Part shown: positions 1 through 8,156 of the stretch, in pieces | Numbering within the stretch: position 1 is the stretch's first letter | How the letters are laid out: each line of letters opens with the position of its first letter | NCBI RefSeq assembly: GCF_009909195.1 | Contig: NZ_JAAAMU010000009.1 | Location: forward strand, 62,001 to 126,000 | Source of the DNA: Paenibacillus sacheonensis | Lineage (GTDB): Bacteria; Bacillota; Bacilli; Paenibacillales; Paenibacillaceae | Direction of reading: 5' to 3' | Length of the DNA stretch: 64,000 bases | Position numbers and translations under genes: made by a program | Notes under the pieces: model-generated | The model's database searches: none | Seen by the model: the letters and a program-made list of their open reading frames with translations, nothing else | What the model was told of the DNA's origin: nothing

Positions 1-417
1 GTCGGTTTTATCCTCACCAAGACGCTGCGAAACTTGAACCTGCTTTTCAACCAGGAATTCAGCCCCTCGGGCATCACGAGCGAGCAATGGTGCCTAGTGA
101 AGAGGCTGGACGAGCAGGACGGGATCAGCATCAAGGAGCTGACGCTCGGCGTCGGAAAAGACCAAGCGAACGTCACGCGAATATTGGCTATATTAGAACA
201 GAGGGGATTCGTCCAACGATCTCCACACCCGAACGATGGAAGGTCGTCCCTGGTCTATCTGACCGGGGCAGGAAAGGAACTCGCGGCGCGCTTGAACCCG
301 ATCGACGAGCGGATACAGGCCATCGCGGTCGATGGGCTATCGGAAGAAGAAGTGCAGTTCTTGAGACGAACGCTTGCAAAATTAAGTCACAACGCGGATA
401 AGCATCTCAAACGCTGA
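1..417 (+). CDS. MarR family transcriptional regulator, 5' end cut by the window
   Basis: The reading frame is open from the first base and runs 138 codons to a TGA, so the true start lies upstream. The visible part has the MarR winged-helix DNA-binding fold: a helical entry (GFILTKTLRNLNLLF), the recognition region around KDQANVTRILAILEQRGF and the wing with the family hallmark DGRSSLVYLTGAGKEL, followed by a C-terminal dimerisation helix. MarR proteins are dimeric repressors that release DNA on binding small phenolic or drug ligands. The MFS exporter starts 33 bp downstream on the same strand, so the pair is probably one operon in which this protein controls the exporter. Family assignment is firm; the ligand is unknown. 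Confidence 0.9.
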   Translation, partial: VGFILTKTLRNLNLLFNQEFSPSGITSEQWCLVKRLDEQDGISIKELTLGVGKDQANVTRILAILEQRGFVQRSPHPNDGRSSLVYLTGAGKELAARLNPIDERIQAIAVDGLSEEEVQFLRRTLAKLSHNADKHLKR

Positions 418-450
418 CCGCCTGCTCAAAGATGGGATGGGAATGACAAC

Positions 451-1782
451 ATGAATGATAGAACCGTCATGCCGGTCTGGATGTTCGGCGTATTCATCGT
501 CCTGATGAATACCACGATGTTTAACGTATCCATTCCCGGGATTATTGAAACGTTTCATATCACGGCCGACATGGGCTCGTGGATTATTTCAAGCTACTCC
601 ATCGGATACGCCTTATCGACGGTCATTTACAGCCGCTTATCGGACAGCCTGCCTTTGCGCAGGCTGCTGCTGGTCGGTTTGACGATATTGGGTCTCTCTT
701 CGGCGATCGGGATCTTCGCGCACGACTTCAACACGCTGCTGGCCGTCCGTATTCTGCAATCGGCAGGCGCGGGAACGATGTCCGGACTGGGGATCGTGAT
801 GGCAAGCCGTTACATCCCTTACGAGCGCCGGGGAAGGGCCATTACGATGATTTCGACGGGCAGCGCGATGGCGTTCGGGTTCGGCCCCATCATCGGCGGC
901 GCGATCACCGAGTATGTCGGATTTAACGGATTGTTCGCCGTCACATGCCTCATTCTTCTGGTGCTTCCCGTGCTGATGCGGCTGCTGCCCAAGGAAGAAC
1001 CGAGACCCATCCGCTTCGACGCGCTCGGGGCGATATTAACGGTCGTCAATGCCGGAACCTTGCTAATCGCCGTCATGCAGCGTTCCTTGCTCTGGTCGAT
1101 CGGCAGTCTTCTATCGTTTGCCGTACATGCTTGGTACTTGCGAACGGTCAAGAATGAGACCTTCATTAATCCGGCGCTGTTCGCCAAACGCGACTATCGG
1201 AAGCTCACGGCGGTCGGGTTCTGCGTGTTGGTATTGAACATGGGCAATCTGTTCCTCATGCCGCTCGCGCTGGCTAATCTAGCCGGCGAATCGACGATGA
1301 CGATCGGGCTGACGATCGCGCCTGGAGCCATATTGTCGGCATTGTCGGGCCGTTTCGTGGGAAGATGGATCGATCGTTACGGGAATATCCGGTTCCTGCT
1401 TATCGGTCACGTCGTACTGGCCAGCGTGCTTGCCATCTTCTCGTTTGCCGTGGAAGTTTCGCCGCTCGTCGTGCTATGCGGCTATCTGTTCTTCTCGCCC
1501 TCTTTCTCCGCGACCCTGTCTTCGTTAAATAACGAGACGTCGCGCATCCTGCCGAAGCAGATGATCGGTTCGGGGATGGGACTCATGCAGCTCATTCAGT
1601 TCTTCGGAGGCTCGATCTCCGTGGCGGTCTGCGGCATGATACTGACGCTGCAGAAGAATAGCCCGCTCGGCCTGGCGTACGAGAACGTGTACCGCACGCT
1701 GCTCGCGGTCTGCCTGCTCTCTCTGGCCGTAGCGTTATGGTATACGCGAACGGCAGGCCGCGCAGAGGTCCAGCCCGGCTGA
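451..1782 (+). CDS. MFS exporter of the DHA2 / Tet(L)-like type
   Basis: The 443-residue protein is almost entirely hydrophobic with about 12 or more membrane helices. Motif A lies in the first cytosolic loop (SRLSDSLPLRRLLLVG, about residues 60-78) and an antiporter motif C-like GFGPIIGG at about residue 148. The N-terminal sequence NVSIPGIIETF is close to the start of Tet(L)/Tet(K)-type and bacillibactin-type exporters (family knowledge). It is expected to use the proton gradient to extrude a drug or small metabolite. The ATG follows a GGGAATG-type ribosome site. It lies just behind the MarR gene, suggesting ligand-inducible export. The substrate cannot be read from the sequence. Confidence 0.88.
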   Translation: MNDRTVMPVWMFGVFIVLMNTTMFNVSIPGIIETFHITADMGSWIISSYSIGYALSTVIYSRLSDSLPLRRLLLVGLTILGLSSAIGIFAHDFNTLLAVRILQSAGAGTMSGLGIVMASRYIPYERRGRAITMISTGSAMAFGFGPIIGGAITEYVGFNGLFAVTCLILLVLPVLMRLLPKEEPRPIRFDALGAILTVVNAGTLLIAVMQRSLLWSIGSLLSFAVHAWYLRTVKNETFINPALFAKRDYRKLTAVGFCVLVLNMGNLFLMPLALANLAGESTMTIGLTIAPGAILSALSGRFVGRWIDRYGNIRFLLIGHVVLASVLAIFSFAVEVSPLVVLCGYLFFSPSFSATLSSLNNETSRILPKQMIGSGMGLMQLIQFFGGSISVAVCGMILTLQKNSPLGLAYENVYRTLLAVCLLSLAVALWYTRTAGRAEVQPG

Positions 1783-1796
1783 CCGCATGAACTCGG

Positions 1797-1880
1797 CTTC
1801 GTCATGGCTTCGTCATCGCTTCGGATGGCATCGTCATCGCATCGCTTTCGGCTTCGTCACCGCTCCGTCATGGCTTCAAC
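1797..1880. repeat. simple CTTCGTCAT-rich repeat
   Basis: Degenerate copies of a CTTCGTCATSG-like unit follow the MFS stop codon. I see no gene or known site in it. Confidence 0.5.
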
Positions 1881-1910
1881 GCTTGGACGCAAATGATCAT
1901 ACAGACGCAA

Positions 1911-1943
1911 ACAGCGGCTCCATCCAACCGGATGAGCCGCTGT
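1911..1943 (-). terminator. stem-loop downstream of the TetR gene
   Basis: ACAGCGGCTC(C)ATCC and GGATGAGCCGCTGT pair over about 14 bp with an AACC loop. On the minus strand the stem is followed by TTTG, so it is a weak intrinsic terminator for the TetR gene and could act in both directions for the convergent MFS gene. Confidence 0.6.
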
Positions 1944-1970
1944 CGTTATTTCCGAGCGTTATGCCCGCCG

Positions 1971-2777
1971 TCACGGAGCCGGCGTATCGCCGGGCGGTCT
2001 CTGCCGCCGTTCCAAGTAGGACTCGACGCCGTCCAATACCCGTTCCAAGCCGAAGTCCAAATCGTTGCCGACCGTACTCTCCGCCTCCCGTTCGCCCGCA
2101 TAGATCCCCGACATGACGACGGGATACAAGTCCGGAAAACGCTCGGGCTTCACGAGCTGCTTCAGCGCCGGGCTGAAGGACAAGCCGCCGAAGTCTTCCG
2201 CGCTCTTGCCTGCCCGCATCGCCTTGGCCATGTCGCGCTGGATCAGACCGATGGATCGGGCATAGCTGCTGAGCAGCAGCAGAATGGACATCTTCTCGAA
2301 GTCGTCCAGCTGAAGCGGTCTCAGCGTGCGCAGCACCCAATCGATCATCGCCATGATGTTCGGCGTCACGGGAATGCCCGTAATCGGAATATCCCCGTAC
2401 CACGGATGGTCGACGAAGACCCGTACGCACAGTCCCACGTATTCGCGCAGTCCGTCCCGCCAATGCTGGCCCGAGTCCGCCGCCGGAATCGGAACGTCGC
2501 TCACCGCTTCCTGCATCAGCAGCAAGAGATCGTCTTTGCTCGTGATATAACGGTACAGCGACATCGTCGTATACCCGAGCGATTGGGCGACGCGGCTCAT
2601 GGACACGGCCTGCAGCCCGTCCCGGTCGGCGATCGCGACGGCGGCATCGACGATTTGCTTGATGCTCAGCTCGCCCTTGGGTCCGCGCTTCCCTTGCTTG
2701 ACGATGCCCCAGCTTAAGGCGACGCCGTTCGGCAGTCCCTTAAGCGCCTCATCCTCGTTCTCGTTGCGGTTCGTCAT
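1971..2777 (-). CDS. TetR/AcrR family transcriptional regulator
   Basis: 268 residues. The TetR DNA-binding domain is at about residues 38-85: helix SIKQIVDAAVAIADRDGL, then the helix-turn-helix AVSMSRVAQSLGYTTMSLYRYITSKDDLL, a textbook TetR recognition segment. The remaining C-terminal part is helical and resembles the TetR_C_11 group that often controls drug-efflux genes. No target gene lies directly beside it on its own strand, so it probably represses itself and possibly a distant target. The ATG follows a GAGGG-type ribosome site. The promoter upstream carries an inverted repeat over the -10 box (see 2817-2860), consistent with autorepression. Confidence 0.9.
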   Translation of the reverse strand: MTNRNENEDEALKGLPNGVALSWGIVKQGKRGPKGELSIKQIVDAAVAIADRDGLQAVSMSRVAQSLGYTTMSLYRYITSKDDLLLLMQEAVSDVPIPAADSGQHWRDGLREYVGLCVRVFVDHPWYGDIPITGIPVTPNIMAMIDWVLRTLRPLQLDDFEKMSILLLLSSYARSIGLIQRDMAKAMRAGKSAEDFGGLSFSPALKQLVKPERFPDLYPVVMSGIYAGEREAESTVGNDLDFGLERVLDGVESYLERRQRPPGDTPAP

Positions 2778-2816
2778 GCGCCCTATCCCTCACTATTCGT
2801 ACTAGCCGCTTAATTG

Positions 2817-2860
2817 TATACGTCATAAACAGTATAGCATAGTCGTTCATGCCGGAACAA
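2817..2860 (-). promoter_or_regulatory. promoter and candidate operator of the TetR gene
   Basis: On the minus strand TTGTTC (2855-2860) is followed after 18 bp by TATACT (2831-2836), a good SigA-type pair. The -10 box is part of an inverted repeat TATAC-N10-GTATA (2817-2836), a plausible operator for the TetR protein itself. The promoter is read directly; the operator role is inference. Confidence 0.5.
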
Positions 2861-2913
2861 CGGCGCCTCGGGCGAGGACCCGGGCTAGACGTTAGGCCAT
2901 ACCCATAGCCCTC

Positions 2914-3663
2914 TCAGCTACCCGCCGCATAAGACGCCGCGCAGGCGTGAAGATAATACGCCAGTCCGGTCTGTTGACTCTCCAGCATCTGCAGATGAAA
3001 TTCGTCCTCCAGGAAGAACCGCGTCTGCGCGGCAAATTCATCCGGAGCAGCTGCGTGCCCATGCGCTTGCATGAATGCCAGATGGCCGCCGATCAGCTCC
3101 CGCACCCGCGGATCGCGATGCTTCGCGCCGGAACGAAGCAGCTCCGCCATCTCGGACATGAAACGCGCCGCCTCCTGCGCTTGTTCGTTCAACGCTGCCG
3201 GTTCGGGCAACGATTCGGTCAGCTCCACGCCGTAGTTCGCCTTCAGGTAATCCCGCTGCTCCGCCAGCGCCGCTTTCCATTCCGCCTCGCTCCCGAACCC
3301 TTCGAACATGTCGCTCACTTGCATCACTTCGCCTCTCCTCGTGGATTCCAAGGTGTTCGACAACGTGCGGATCACCGTCTCCAGCCGCTGCTTGCGCCCC
3401 AGCAGCAGCATGCGCTGACGGCGCAGCACCGTATCGGAGTCGCGCTCCTCCGCCAGCAGCTCCTTAATTTGCGCCAGCGGAAAATCGAGCGTCTTGTAGA
3501 ACAAGATTCGCTGCAGCCGCTCAAGCTCTTTCATCCCGTAATATCTGTAGCCCGCTTCGCTGATCTCGCCGGGCGGCAGCAGGCCGAGCTTGTGATAATG
3601 ATGCAGCGTCTTGATCGTAACCCCGGACAGCGCCGACAGTTCTTTGACCGAATATCGCATCAC
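2914..3663 (-). CDS. MerR family regulator with TipAS-type ligand domain
   Basis: 249 residues. The N-terminus is a MerR winged helix (YSVKELSALSGVTIKTLHHYHKLGLLPP...GYRYYG) followed by the long dimerisation helix (about 75-115). The C-terminal half (from MFEGF at about residue 118) resembles the TipAS domain, a globin-like fold that binds thiopeptide-type drugs in Streptomyces TipA (family knowledge). MerR activators twist promoters with an overlong 19-bp spacer, and exactly such a promoter lies upstream (3686-3716). The start may be GTG (3663) or the next ATG (3660); an AAGGAG site sits 7 or 10 nt upstream respectively. Confidence 0.9.
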   Translation of the reverse strand: MMRYSVKELSALSGVTIKTLHHYHKLGLLPPGEISEAGYRYYGMKELERLQRILFYKTLDFPLAQIKELLAEERDSDTVLRRQRMLLLGRKQRLETVIRTLSNTLESTRRGEVMQVSDMFEGFGSEAEWKAALAEQRDYLKANYGVELTESLPEPAALNEQAQEAARFMSEMAELLRSGAKHRDPRVRELIGGHLAFMQAHGHAAAPDEFAAQTRFFLEDEFHLQMLESQQTGLAYYLHACAASYAAGS

Positions 3664-3685
3664 GTTGCCGCTCCTTTCAATCCGT

Positions 3686-3716
3686 ACTCTACAGCCTCCC
3701 CTAAGAGGAGAGTCAA
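3686..3716 (-). promoter_or_regulatory. MerR-type promoter with 19-bp spacer and central dyad
   Basis: On the minus strand TTGACT (3711-3716) and TAGAGT (3686-3691) are separated by 19 bp. The spacer contains the imperfect palindrome CTCCTC-TTA-GGGGAG. This layout is diagnostic of promoters activated by MerR proteins and precedes the MerR/TipAS gene, so autoregulation is likely. Confidence 0.8.
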
Positions 3717-3758
3717 CACGCTTTCTTAGAGAGCAGACGATAGCCGATCGCGGCGACG

Positions 3759-3790
3759 AAAAAAGCCGAGCGTCCCGCCAGGGGATGCTC
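3759..3790 (-). terminator. terminator of the VOC gene
   Basis: GAGCATCCC and GGGACGCTC pair (one mismatched position) on the minus strand and the stem is followed by GGC and a run of six T. It lies about 100 bp beyond the VOC stop codon. Confidence 0.65.
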
Positions 3791-3888
3791 GACCTTAGAT
3801 GCCGTGCCTATAGCCGGCCGCCTGCCTGGCTGCCCATTCGCGCTATCCGCCGCTTGCTTCCGCGCCGCGTACGCCTTGCCGGCGGCGA

Positions 3889-4269
3889 TCACCGCGCGGC
3901 ATTCAATTCGATCACGTTGCGGTCGGGATCCAGCAGAAAAATCTGCGCGAAGCCCGTAATGCTGTTCCGGTTGTCCCGATGCTCGATGCCGCATCGGTCC
4001 AGCCAAGCAATCGTCTCGTCGAAGTCGGCTACGCGGATCGCGAAGTGCCCGTCGCGGGTATCGATGCCGCCGCTTCTCGCCGTCTCGCCTGGATGCACGA
4101 TCAAGTGCAATTGCTGCCCGCCGCTGCCGATTCCGTACCAGGCGCCGGGAAAGTCGAACGCCGGCCGTTCGATTTCCCGCAATCCGATAACCGATTCATA
4201 GAAGCGCTTGGCCCGGTCTAGATCCGTAACGATCAAGCTCGCATGATGAATACCTTCGTGGCGAATCAT
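3889..4269 (-). CDS. VOC superfamily (glyoxalase/bleomycin-resistance-like) protein
   Basis: 126 residues, the usual size for a single vicinal-oxygen-chelate protein made of two beta-alpha-beta-beta-beta modules. The first module starts IHHASLIVTDLDRAKRFYESVIGL with metal-ligand candidate His8/His9, HLIV follows at about residue 55, and the second module has GHFAIRVADFDETIAWL and ends in FLLDPDRNVIELN, a typical VOC ending with the last Glu ligand. Members are lyases, dioxygenases or drug-binding proteins; the reaction cannot be fixed here. It appears monocistronic. Confidence 0.88.
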   Translation of the reverse strand: MIRHEGIHHASLIVTDLDRAKRFYESVIGLREIERPAFDFPGAWYGIGSGGQQLHLIVHPGETARSGGIDTRDGHFAIRVADFDETIAWLDRCGIEHRDNRNSITGFAQIFLLDPDRNVIELNAAR

Positions 4270-4326
4270 CGTGAATGTGCACCGCCCTTTTTTGGCCTTA
4301 TTATACCATGACGGGCGCGGCGCGGC

Positions 4327-6066
4327 TTACACTTTTACTTTGGAGATCGTATCGGAGAGCTCCACGGCGATCGCGCTGAGCGTCTGCGCGGCAGCCGTGA
4401 TCTCCTGGACGGAGGCGAGCTGCTCTTCCGTCGTGGCCGCCACCGATTGCGTCGATTCCGTCGCTTGCTTCGCGACGGCGCTCATGTCGTGCACCGATGC
4501 CGATACCTGCTCGGAGCCGGCCGCCATCTGCTGCGAGGATGCCGCGACTTCCTGTACCATCTCCGACACATGGCCGGCTGCCATGGCGATTCGCCGGAAC
4601 GACTCCTCGGCATCTGCAACCGCCTGCAATCCCAGACGCACCTCGGCTAGACTCCGGTCCATCGTCCGTACGGCCTTCAGCGTATCTTCTTGGATAAGGG
4701 CGATCACTTCCGCGATGTTCTGCACGGACTCCGCGGATTGCTCCGACAGCTTCCTGACCTCGCCCGCGACGACGGCGAAGCCGCGGCCGTGCTCGCCTGC
4801 GCGCGCCGCTTCGATGGAGGCGTTCAGCGCCAGCAGATTCGTCTGGGAAGCGATGCCCCCGATCAGCTCGACGATGTCGCCGATTTGTCCGGAATGGGAT
4901 TCCAGCAGCTTGATTTCCGATCCCGTTTGTTCCACGGAACGACTGATGGCATCCATTTTCTCCATGGCCGAGGCGATGGCTTGATTGCCGCGTTCCGCGA
5001 GCTGGCCGGACTGCTGCGTCAATTCGGATACGGCGGAGGACGTCTCCGCGATCCGCTGAATCCCCGCTGCCATTTCCTCCATCGCCCTGCTCGTCTCGAC
5101 CGCGCTGTGGAGCTGGCTGCCCGAGCCGTCGGCCATCGCCTGCGCGGCTTCCGCGACATGCTTCGTGGCTTCCGCATTCTGCTCGGAGCTGGCCAAGAGC
5201 TCCTCCGACGAAGCCGCTACCGTCTGGGAGGCTTGGGATACGCGGACGATCAGGCTCTTCAAGCTCGCCGTCATGACGTTAAGCGACTGAATCAGGGCAC
5301 CGATCTCGTCCTTCCGCTTGGTCGCCATGGCCGGCGCGGTCAGATCGCCTTCGGAGACGGCGCGCAGCGCCAGCGATACCTGCTTGATCGGTCTCGAGAT
5401 CAGCCTGTTCAGCAGCACGGCGAGCGAGATCGCGATAATAAGCGCCGCCGCCATCACCCAGAACGACGATGCTCTCGCGCCATCGTAAATGTCCCGGCTT
5501 TCCTTGACGGCCCCTACCGCGCCATCGTGATTAAACCCGACGAGCCGGTTCATATCCTCCTGCATGTCGTCGAATATTTTCTCCGATTGCGCCATGAGCG
5601 ATCGGACCTCGCTCCCCTTGCCGTTGGCGCCTTGAATCAGATCGATTTGCTTGCCGAGCGCGGCGGCTTGCTCGAATACGATCTTGAACTGCTTCCAATG
5701 GCGCTGGAGTTCCTCCGCGACGGCTTTGTCTTCGGCGTTCGCGTACGTGGCCGCGTACGTCGTCCACTTGTCGTCGACGACTTTAAGCGTGTCGTCGGCC
5801 TCCTTCCGGAAAGCTTGCTTTTGCGACTGGTCCGCGTCCGTCATGATCTTGAACTGCAGCGTCAGCATGTGCTCCGTCAAATAGTTCAGGTGATTCGCGA
5901 TCTCGACGCCGGTCATCCAATTGGTCGTGATCTCGTCCGACTTGCCCGCCATCCGCTCCTCCGACCTCAGGGACGCGATACCCAAGAACCCGATTAGAAC
6001 AATAAGCAGCAAAAAGGATAAAAACAACTTTCTTCCGACGCTGAACAAGATAAAGCCCGATTTCAA
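4327..6066 (-). CDS. methyl-accepting chemotaxis protein
   Basis: 579 residues starting from TTG, with a GGAGGAG site 10 nt upstream. It has a first membrane helix (about 11-30), a periplasmic-type four-helix-bundle sensor (about 35-195), a second membrane helix (about 200-220), a HAMP domain (about 222-275) and a long coiled-coil signalling domain. The hairpin tip [46 protein letters not shown] is the conserved CheA/CheW-contact region. It should report an extracellular chemical to the flagellar motor. No CheA/CheW gene is adjacent, so it is an orphan receptor. A SigD-type promoter lies upstream (6100-6126). Confidence 0.95.
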   Translation of the reverse strand: MKSGFILFSVGRKLFLSFLLLIVLIGFLGIASLRSEERMAGKSDEITTNWMTGVEIANHLNYLTEHMLTLQFKIMTDADQSQKQAFRKEADDTLKVVDDKWTTYAATYANAEDKAVAEELQRHWKQFKIVFEQAAALGKQIDLIQGANGKGSEVRSLMAQSEKIFDDMQEDMNRLVGFNHDGAVGAVKESRDIYDGARASSFWVMAAALIIAISLAVLLNRLISRPIKQVSLALRAVSEGDLTAPAMATKRKDEIGALIQSLNVMTASLKSLIVRVSQASQTVAASSEELLASSEQNAEATKHVAEAAQAMADGSGSQLHSAVETSRAMEEMAAGIQRIAETSSAVSELTQQSGQLAERGNQAIASAMEKMDAISRSVEQTGSEIKLLESHSGQIGDIVELIGGIASQTNLLALNASIEAARAGEHGRGFAVVAGEVRKLSEQSAESVQNIAEVIALIQEDTLKAVRTMDRSLAEVRLGLQAVADAEESFRRIAMAAGHVSEMVQEVAASSQQMAAGSEQVSASVHDMSAVAKQATESTQSVAATTEEQLASVQEITAAAQTLSAIAVELSDTISKVKV

Positions 6067-6099
6067 ATCTACGTCACTCCTCCGATTCAGTTACCTTTT

Positions 6100-6126
6100 T
6101 TATCGACATTTTTCGACTATTTATTA
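6100..6126 (-). promoter_or_regulatory. SigD (flagellar sigma factor) type promoter of the chemotaxis receptor
   Basis: On the minus strand TAAT (6123-6126) is followed after exactly 15 bp by GTCGATAA (6100-6107). The Bacillus SigD consensus is TAAA-N15-GCCGATAT, so this is a close match, placed 33 bp before the start codon of a motility gene. Confidence 0.7.
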
Positions 6127-6320
6127 GCCTTTCTGACATCGCAACTAAGGACGCGGCAAGAGAAATTTCGCCGTCCGCAGCATCCGGGCAGCCAGCCGCT
6201 AGGCGCAACGGCCTCGTGCAGTTGGTGGGCGAAGCCGTCCGGCAGCCAAGCTGGAAGGAACCGCGCCGGAAGAATCGGGGACGTTCCGATTGGCTCGGCG
6301 GAAGCTGTCGGCGGACGCCA
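6127..6320. other. intergenic region with no gene recognised
   Basis: GC-rich stretch between the SigD promoter and the terminator of the next gene. A 69-codon frame is open on the minus strand (6117-6326) but I see no ribosome site and its composition is not protein-like. I looked for a c-di-GMP riboswitch, which often precedes receptors of this type, and did not find the core motifs. Confidence 0.4.
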
Positions 6321-6328
6321 TGACAAAA

Positions 6329-6372
6329 AGCCTTCGAAACTGCGGAAATGCCGCGGCCTCGAAGGCTCCTTT
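6329..6372 (-). terminator. intrinsic terminator of the Asp-box protein gene
   Basis: AGCCTTCGA (plus strand 6329-6337) pairs with TCGAAGGCT (6359-6367), with an inner GCGG/CCGC stem. On the minus strand the stem runs into five T. It lies 50 bp beyond the stop codon. Confidence 0.8.
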
Positions 6373-6422
6373 TGCTTGAAGAACGAGTTTCTATTGCAAG
6401 CGATTACAGGCGAATGGCCCCG

Positions 6423-7601
6423 TTATTGCGAAGCCGGCAGCGAGAATACTTTCTTCCACGTCTTCCCGCTGTCCGCCGTCTTGTAGACGGCAGGCCGCTC
6501 GAAGCTCGTGACGGCCAGATACCCGGACTTCGCCGAAGGGAACGACAGCTTGCCGTCATATCCTGGCGCCGCGCCCGGCAGATTGGACCACGTCTTGCCG
6601 TCGTCCAGGGAACGGCCGAACTGAAGCGCGTCGAGCGCCCCGCTCCCCGCGATGAGGAAAGCGGCTTGGCGTCCCACGACCGCCATATCCGTCGGTCTGC
6701 CCGCTGGACCGGCCAGCTTGCCGCTTGGCACGACCGGTCCCGGCGCCGGACCGCCGCCGGCCGTAGGACGCGAGATGACCTGCTTCCAGTGCGCGCCGGC
6801 ATCCGCCGTATGGTAGACGGAATACGACGTCTGCGACATGCCGGATTCCCCGTACAGGAGCACCCACACATCGGCGCTGTCCGTACCGTGGATCATCCCT
6901 CCGAAGTTCGACGCCGTCTTCACCTTCAGCGAATCGCTCCACGTCTTGCCGCCGTCAAGCGTGCGCTTCACTTCATAGCCGCCCGTCGCAAGAACGACGA
7001 TCGCCCAGCCCTTCTGCTCCGTCATGAAATGCGCGTAGCGCGTATTCGGCGGCGTCGGCAGCTTGCTCCAGCTCTTGCCGCCGTTCGTCGTCTTGTACGT
7101 GAAGGCCCGCGTATACCCGAAGCCCGTCTGCTCGTTCAAAAACTGAATACGGTCGTACGGGTGCTGCCCCGTCGGTATCCACGTATAGCTCGCGCCGCCG
7201 TCCGTCGTCTTCAGCAGCGTGTTCGGCTTGCCGTAAGCGACCTGGGCCAAGACGTAGCCTTTGGAATTGCTCAGAAAATTCATCTGGGTAAAATTGAGCT
7301 TGCCCGTGTTATAAATGGACTGCCAGTGGCAGCCGGCATCGGAAGTTCCGATCATGAACCCGTTCCCGGCAGCGCGGCCGATATTCGTGCTCAAGAACTG
7401 AATCGACCCCAGGTAAGGGTCCGATGTGTCCTTCATCGCCTTCAAGGCCAAACCGTGATTATCCGTGCGGCAGGCCGCCGCTGCGTTCGGCGCGCTCCCT
7501 GCCGCGGCCGCAGAAGCCGCCGATTCCGTGCCGAAGCCCGACAGCGCTGCCGATGCCAGCAGCGCGGAGAGCGCAAAGCCGGACATTTTCTTCCTTATCA
7601 T
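6423..7601 (-). CDS. secreted Asp-box (BNR / YCF48-like) repeat protein
   Basis: The start is placed at the ATG at 7601 because GAGGTG sits 6 nt upstream; an ATG 18 bp earlier would place this ribosome site inside the gene. The protein begins MIRKKMSGFALSALLASAAL, a signal peptide, with no lipobox cysteine. At least seven Asp-box motifs of the form S/T-x-D-x-G-x-x-W follow (TSDAGCHW, TTDGGASY, TTNGGKSW, TLDGGKTW, TADAGAHW, SLDDGKTW, TADSGKTW), each at the turn of a beta-propeller blade. Such propellers occur in sialidases, photosystem assembly factors and many carbohydrate-binding exoproteins; catalytic residues of sialidases are not evident. Probably an extracellular propeller of unknown ligand. 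Confidence 0.85.
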   Translation of the reverse strand: MIRKKMSGFALSALLASAALSGFGTESAASAAAAGSAPNAAAACRTDNHGLALKAMKDTSDPYLGSIQFLSTNIGRAAGNGFMIGTSDAGCHWQSIYNTGKLNFTQMNFLSNSKGYVLAQVAYGKPNTLLKTTDGGASYTWIPTGQHPYDRIQFLNEQTGFGYTRAFTYKTTNGGKSWSKLPTPPNTRYAHFMTEQKGWAIVVLATGGYEVKRTLDGGKTWSDSLKVKTASNFGGMIHGTDSADVWVLLYGESGMSQTSYSVYHTADAGAHWKQVISRPTAGGGPAPGPVVPSGKLAGPAGRPTDMAVVGRQAAFLIAGSGALDALQFGRSLDDGKTWSNLPGAAPGYDGKLSFPSAKSGYLAVTSFERPAVYKTADSGKTWKKVFSLPASQ

Positions 7602-8156
7602 CGTCATCACCTCGTTCATGTATTACCCTCGTCCAGCGCTTCTCTATCTTCTTTCTCCGACGTTCGGCCAAACCGCGAGGTTGCATAACGACCGCGCGCC
7701 TCGGAAAATTCCGCCATCCTCTAGCTTCTCCCCATCCTTGAATTGTATGTTCCGATAGAATGAATTAGAGGCGGATGATCGCAGGTCCTATCCGGCCCCG
7801 CTCATCCGCCTCTGCTTATTGAGAATTCCATTACGGAAATAAAATTTGCATATTCTTACACAACCATTCACTATTCTCCGCCAACATCATGCGAGAATTC
7901 ATCGTCCATGCCGATAGCCCATGCTTTATTGGTTATCACCGCTCTATCGGACGTTCACGAAGTCCATATCCGTGAATAATACGGAATCGCATTCCTCTCA
8001 GCCTTACCCTTCTCCCTCTTGTTCCGCATTCCGAATTTTCATATTCGCAACCCCATGCTTACCGATAAACACCGCACGCGCGACGACAGAACTTCCTTTC
8101 TCGCCGCTCCAAGCAGGCTGCAATAAAAACCCGCGGCCAGCAATCGCATGCTCGCC
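7602..8156. other. 555-bp intergenic stretch with one strong hairpin
   Basis: No protein-like frame is seen. AGAGGCGGATGA (7767-7778) and TCATCCGCCTCT (7802-7813) form a perfect 12-bp stem with a 23-nt loop. No T-run follows directly, so terminator function is uncertain. The AT-richer part (7815-8060) presumably contains the promoter of the minus-strand Asp-box gene or the tail of the dioxygenase transcript. Confidence 0.5.

Noticed and set aside
6117-6326. 69-codon minus-strand frame and possible c-di-GMP riboswitch ahead of the chemoreceptor
   Set aside because: No ribosome site, and the conserved riboswitch core (GGCAAACC-type, GACGCAAAGCC-type) is absent. The region lies upstream of the SigD promoter and so would not be in the receptor mRNA.
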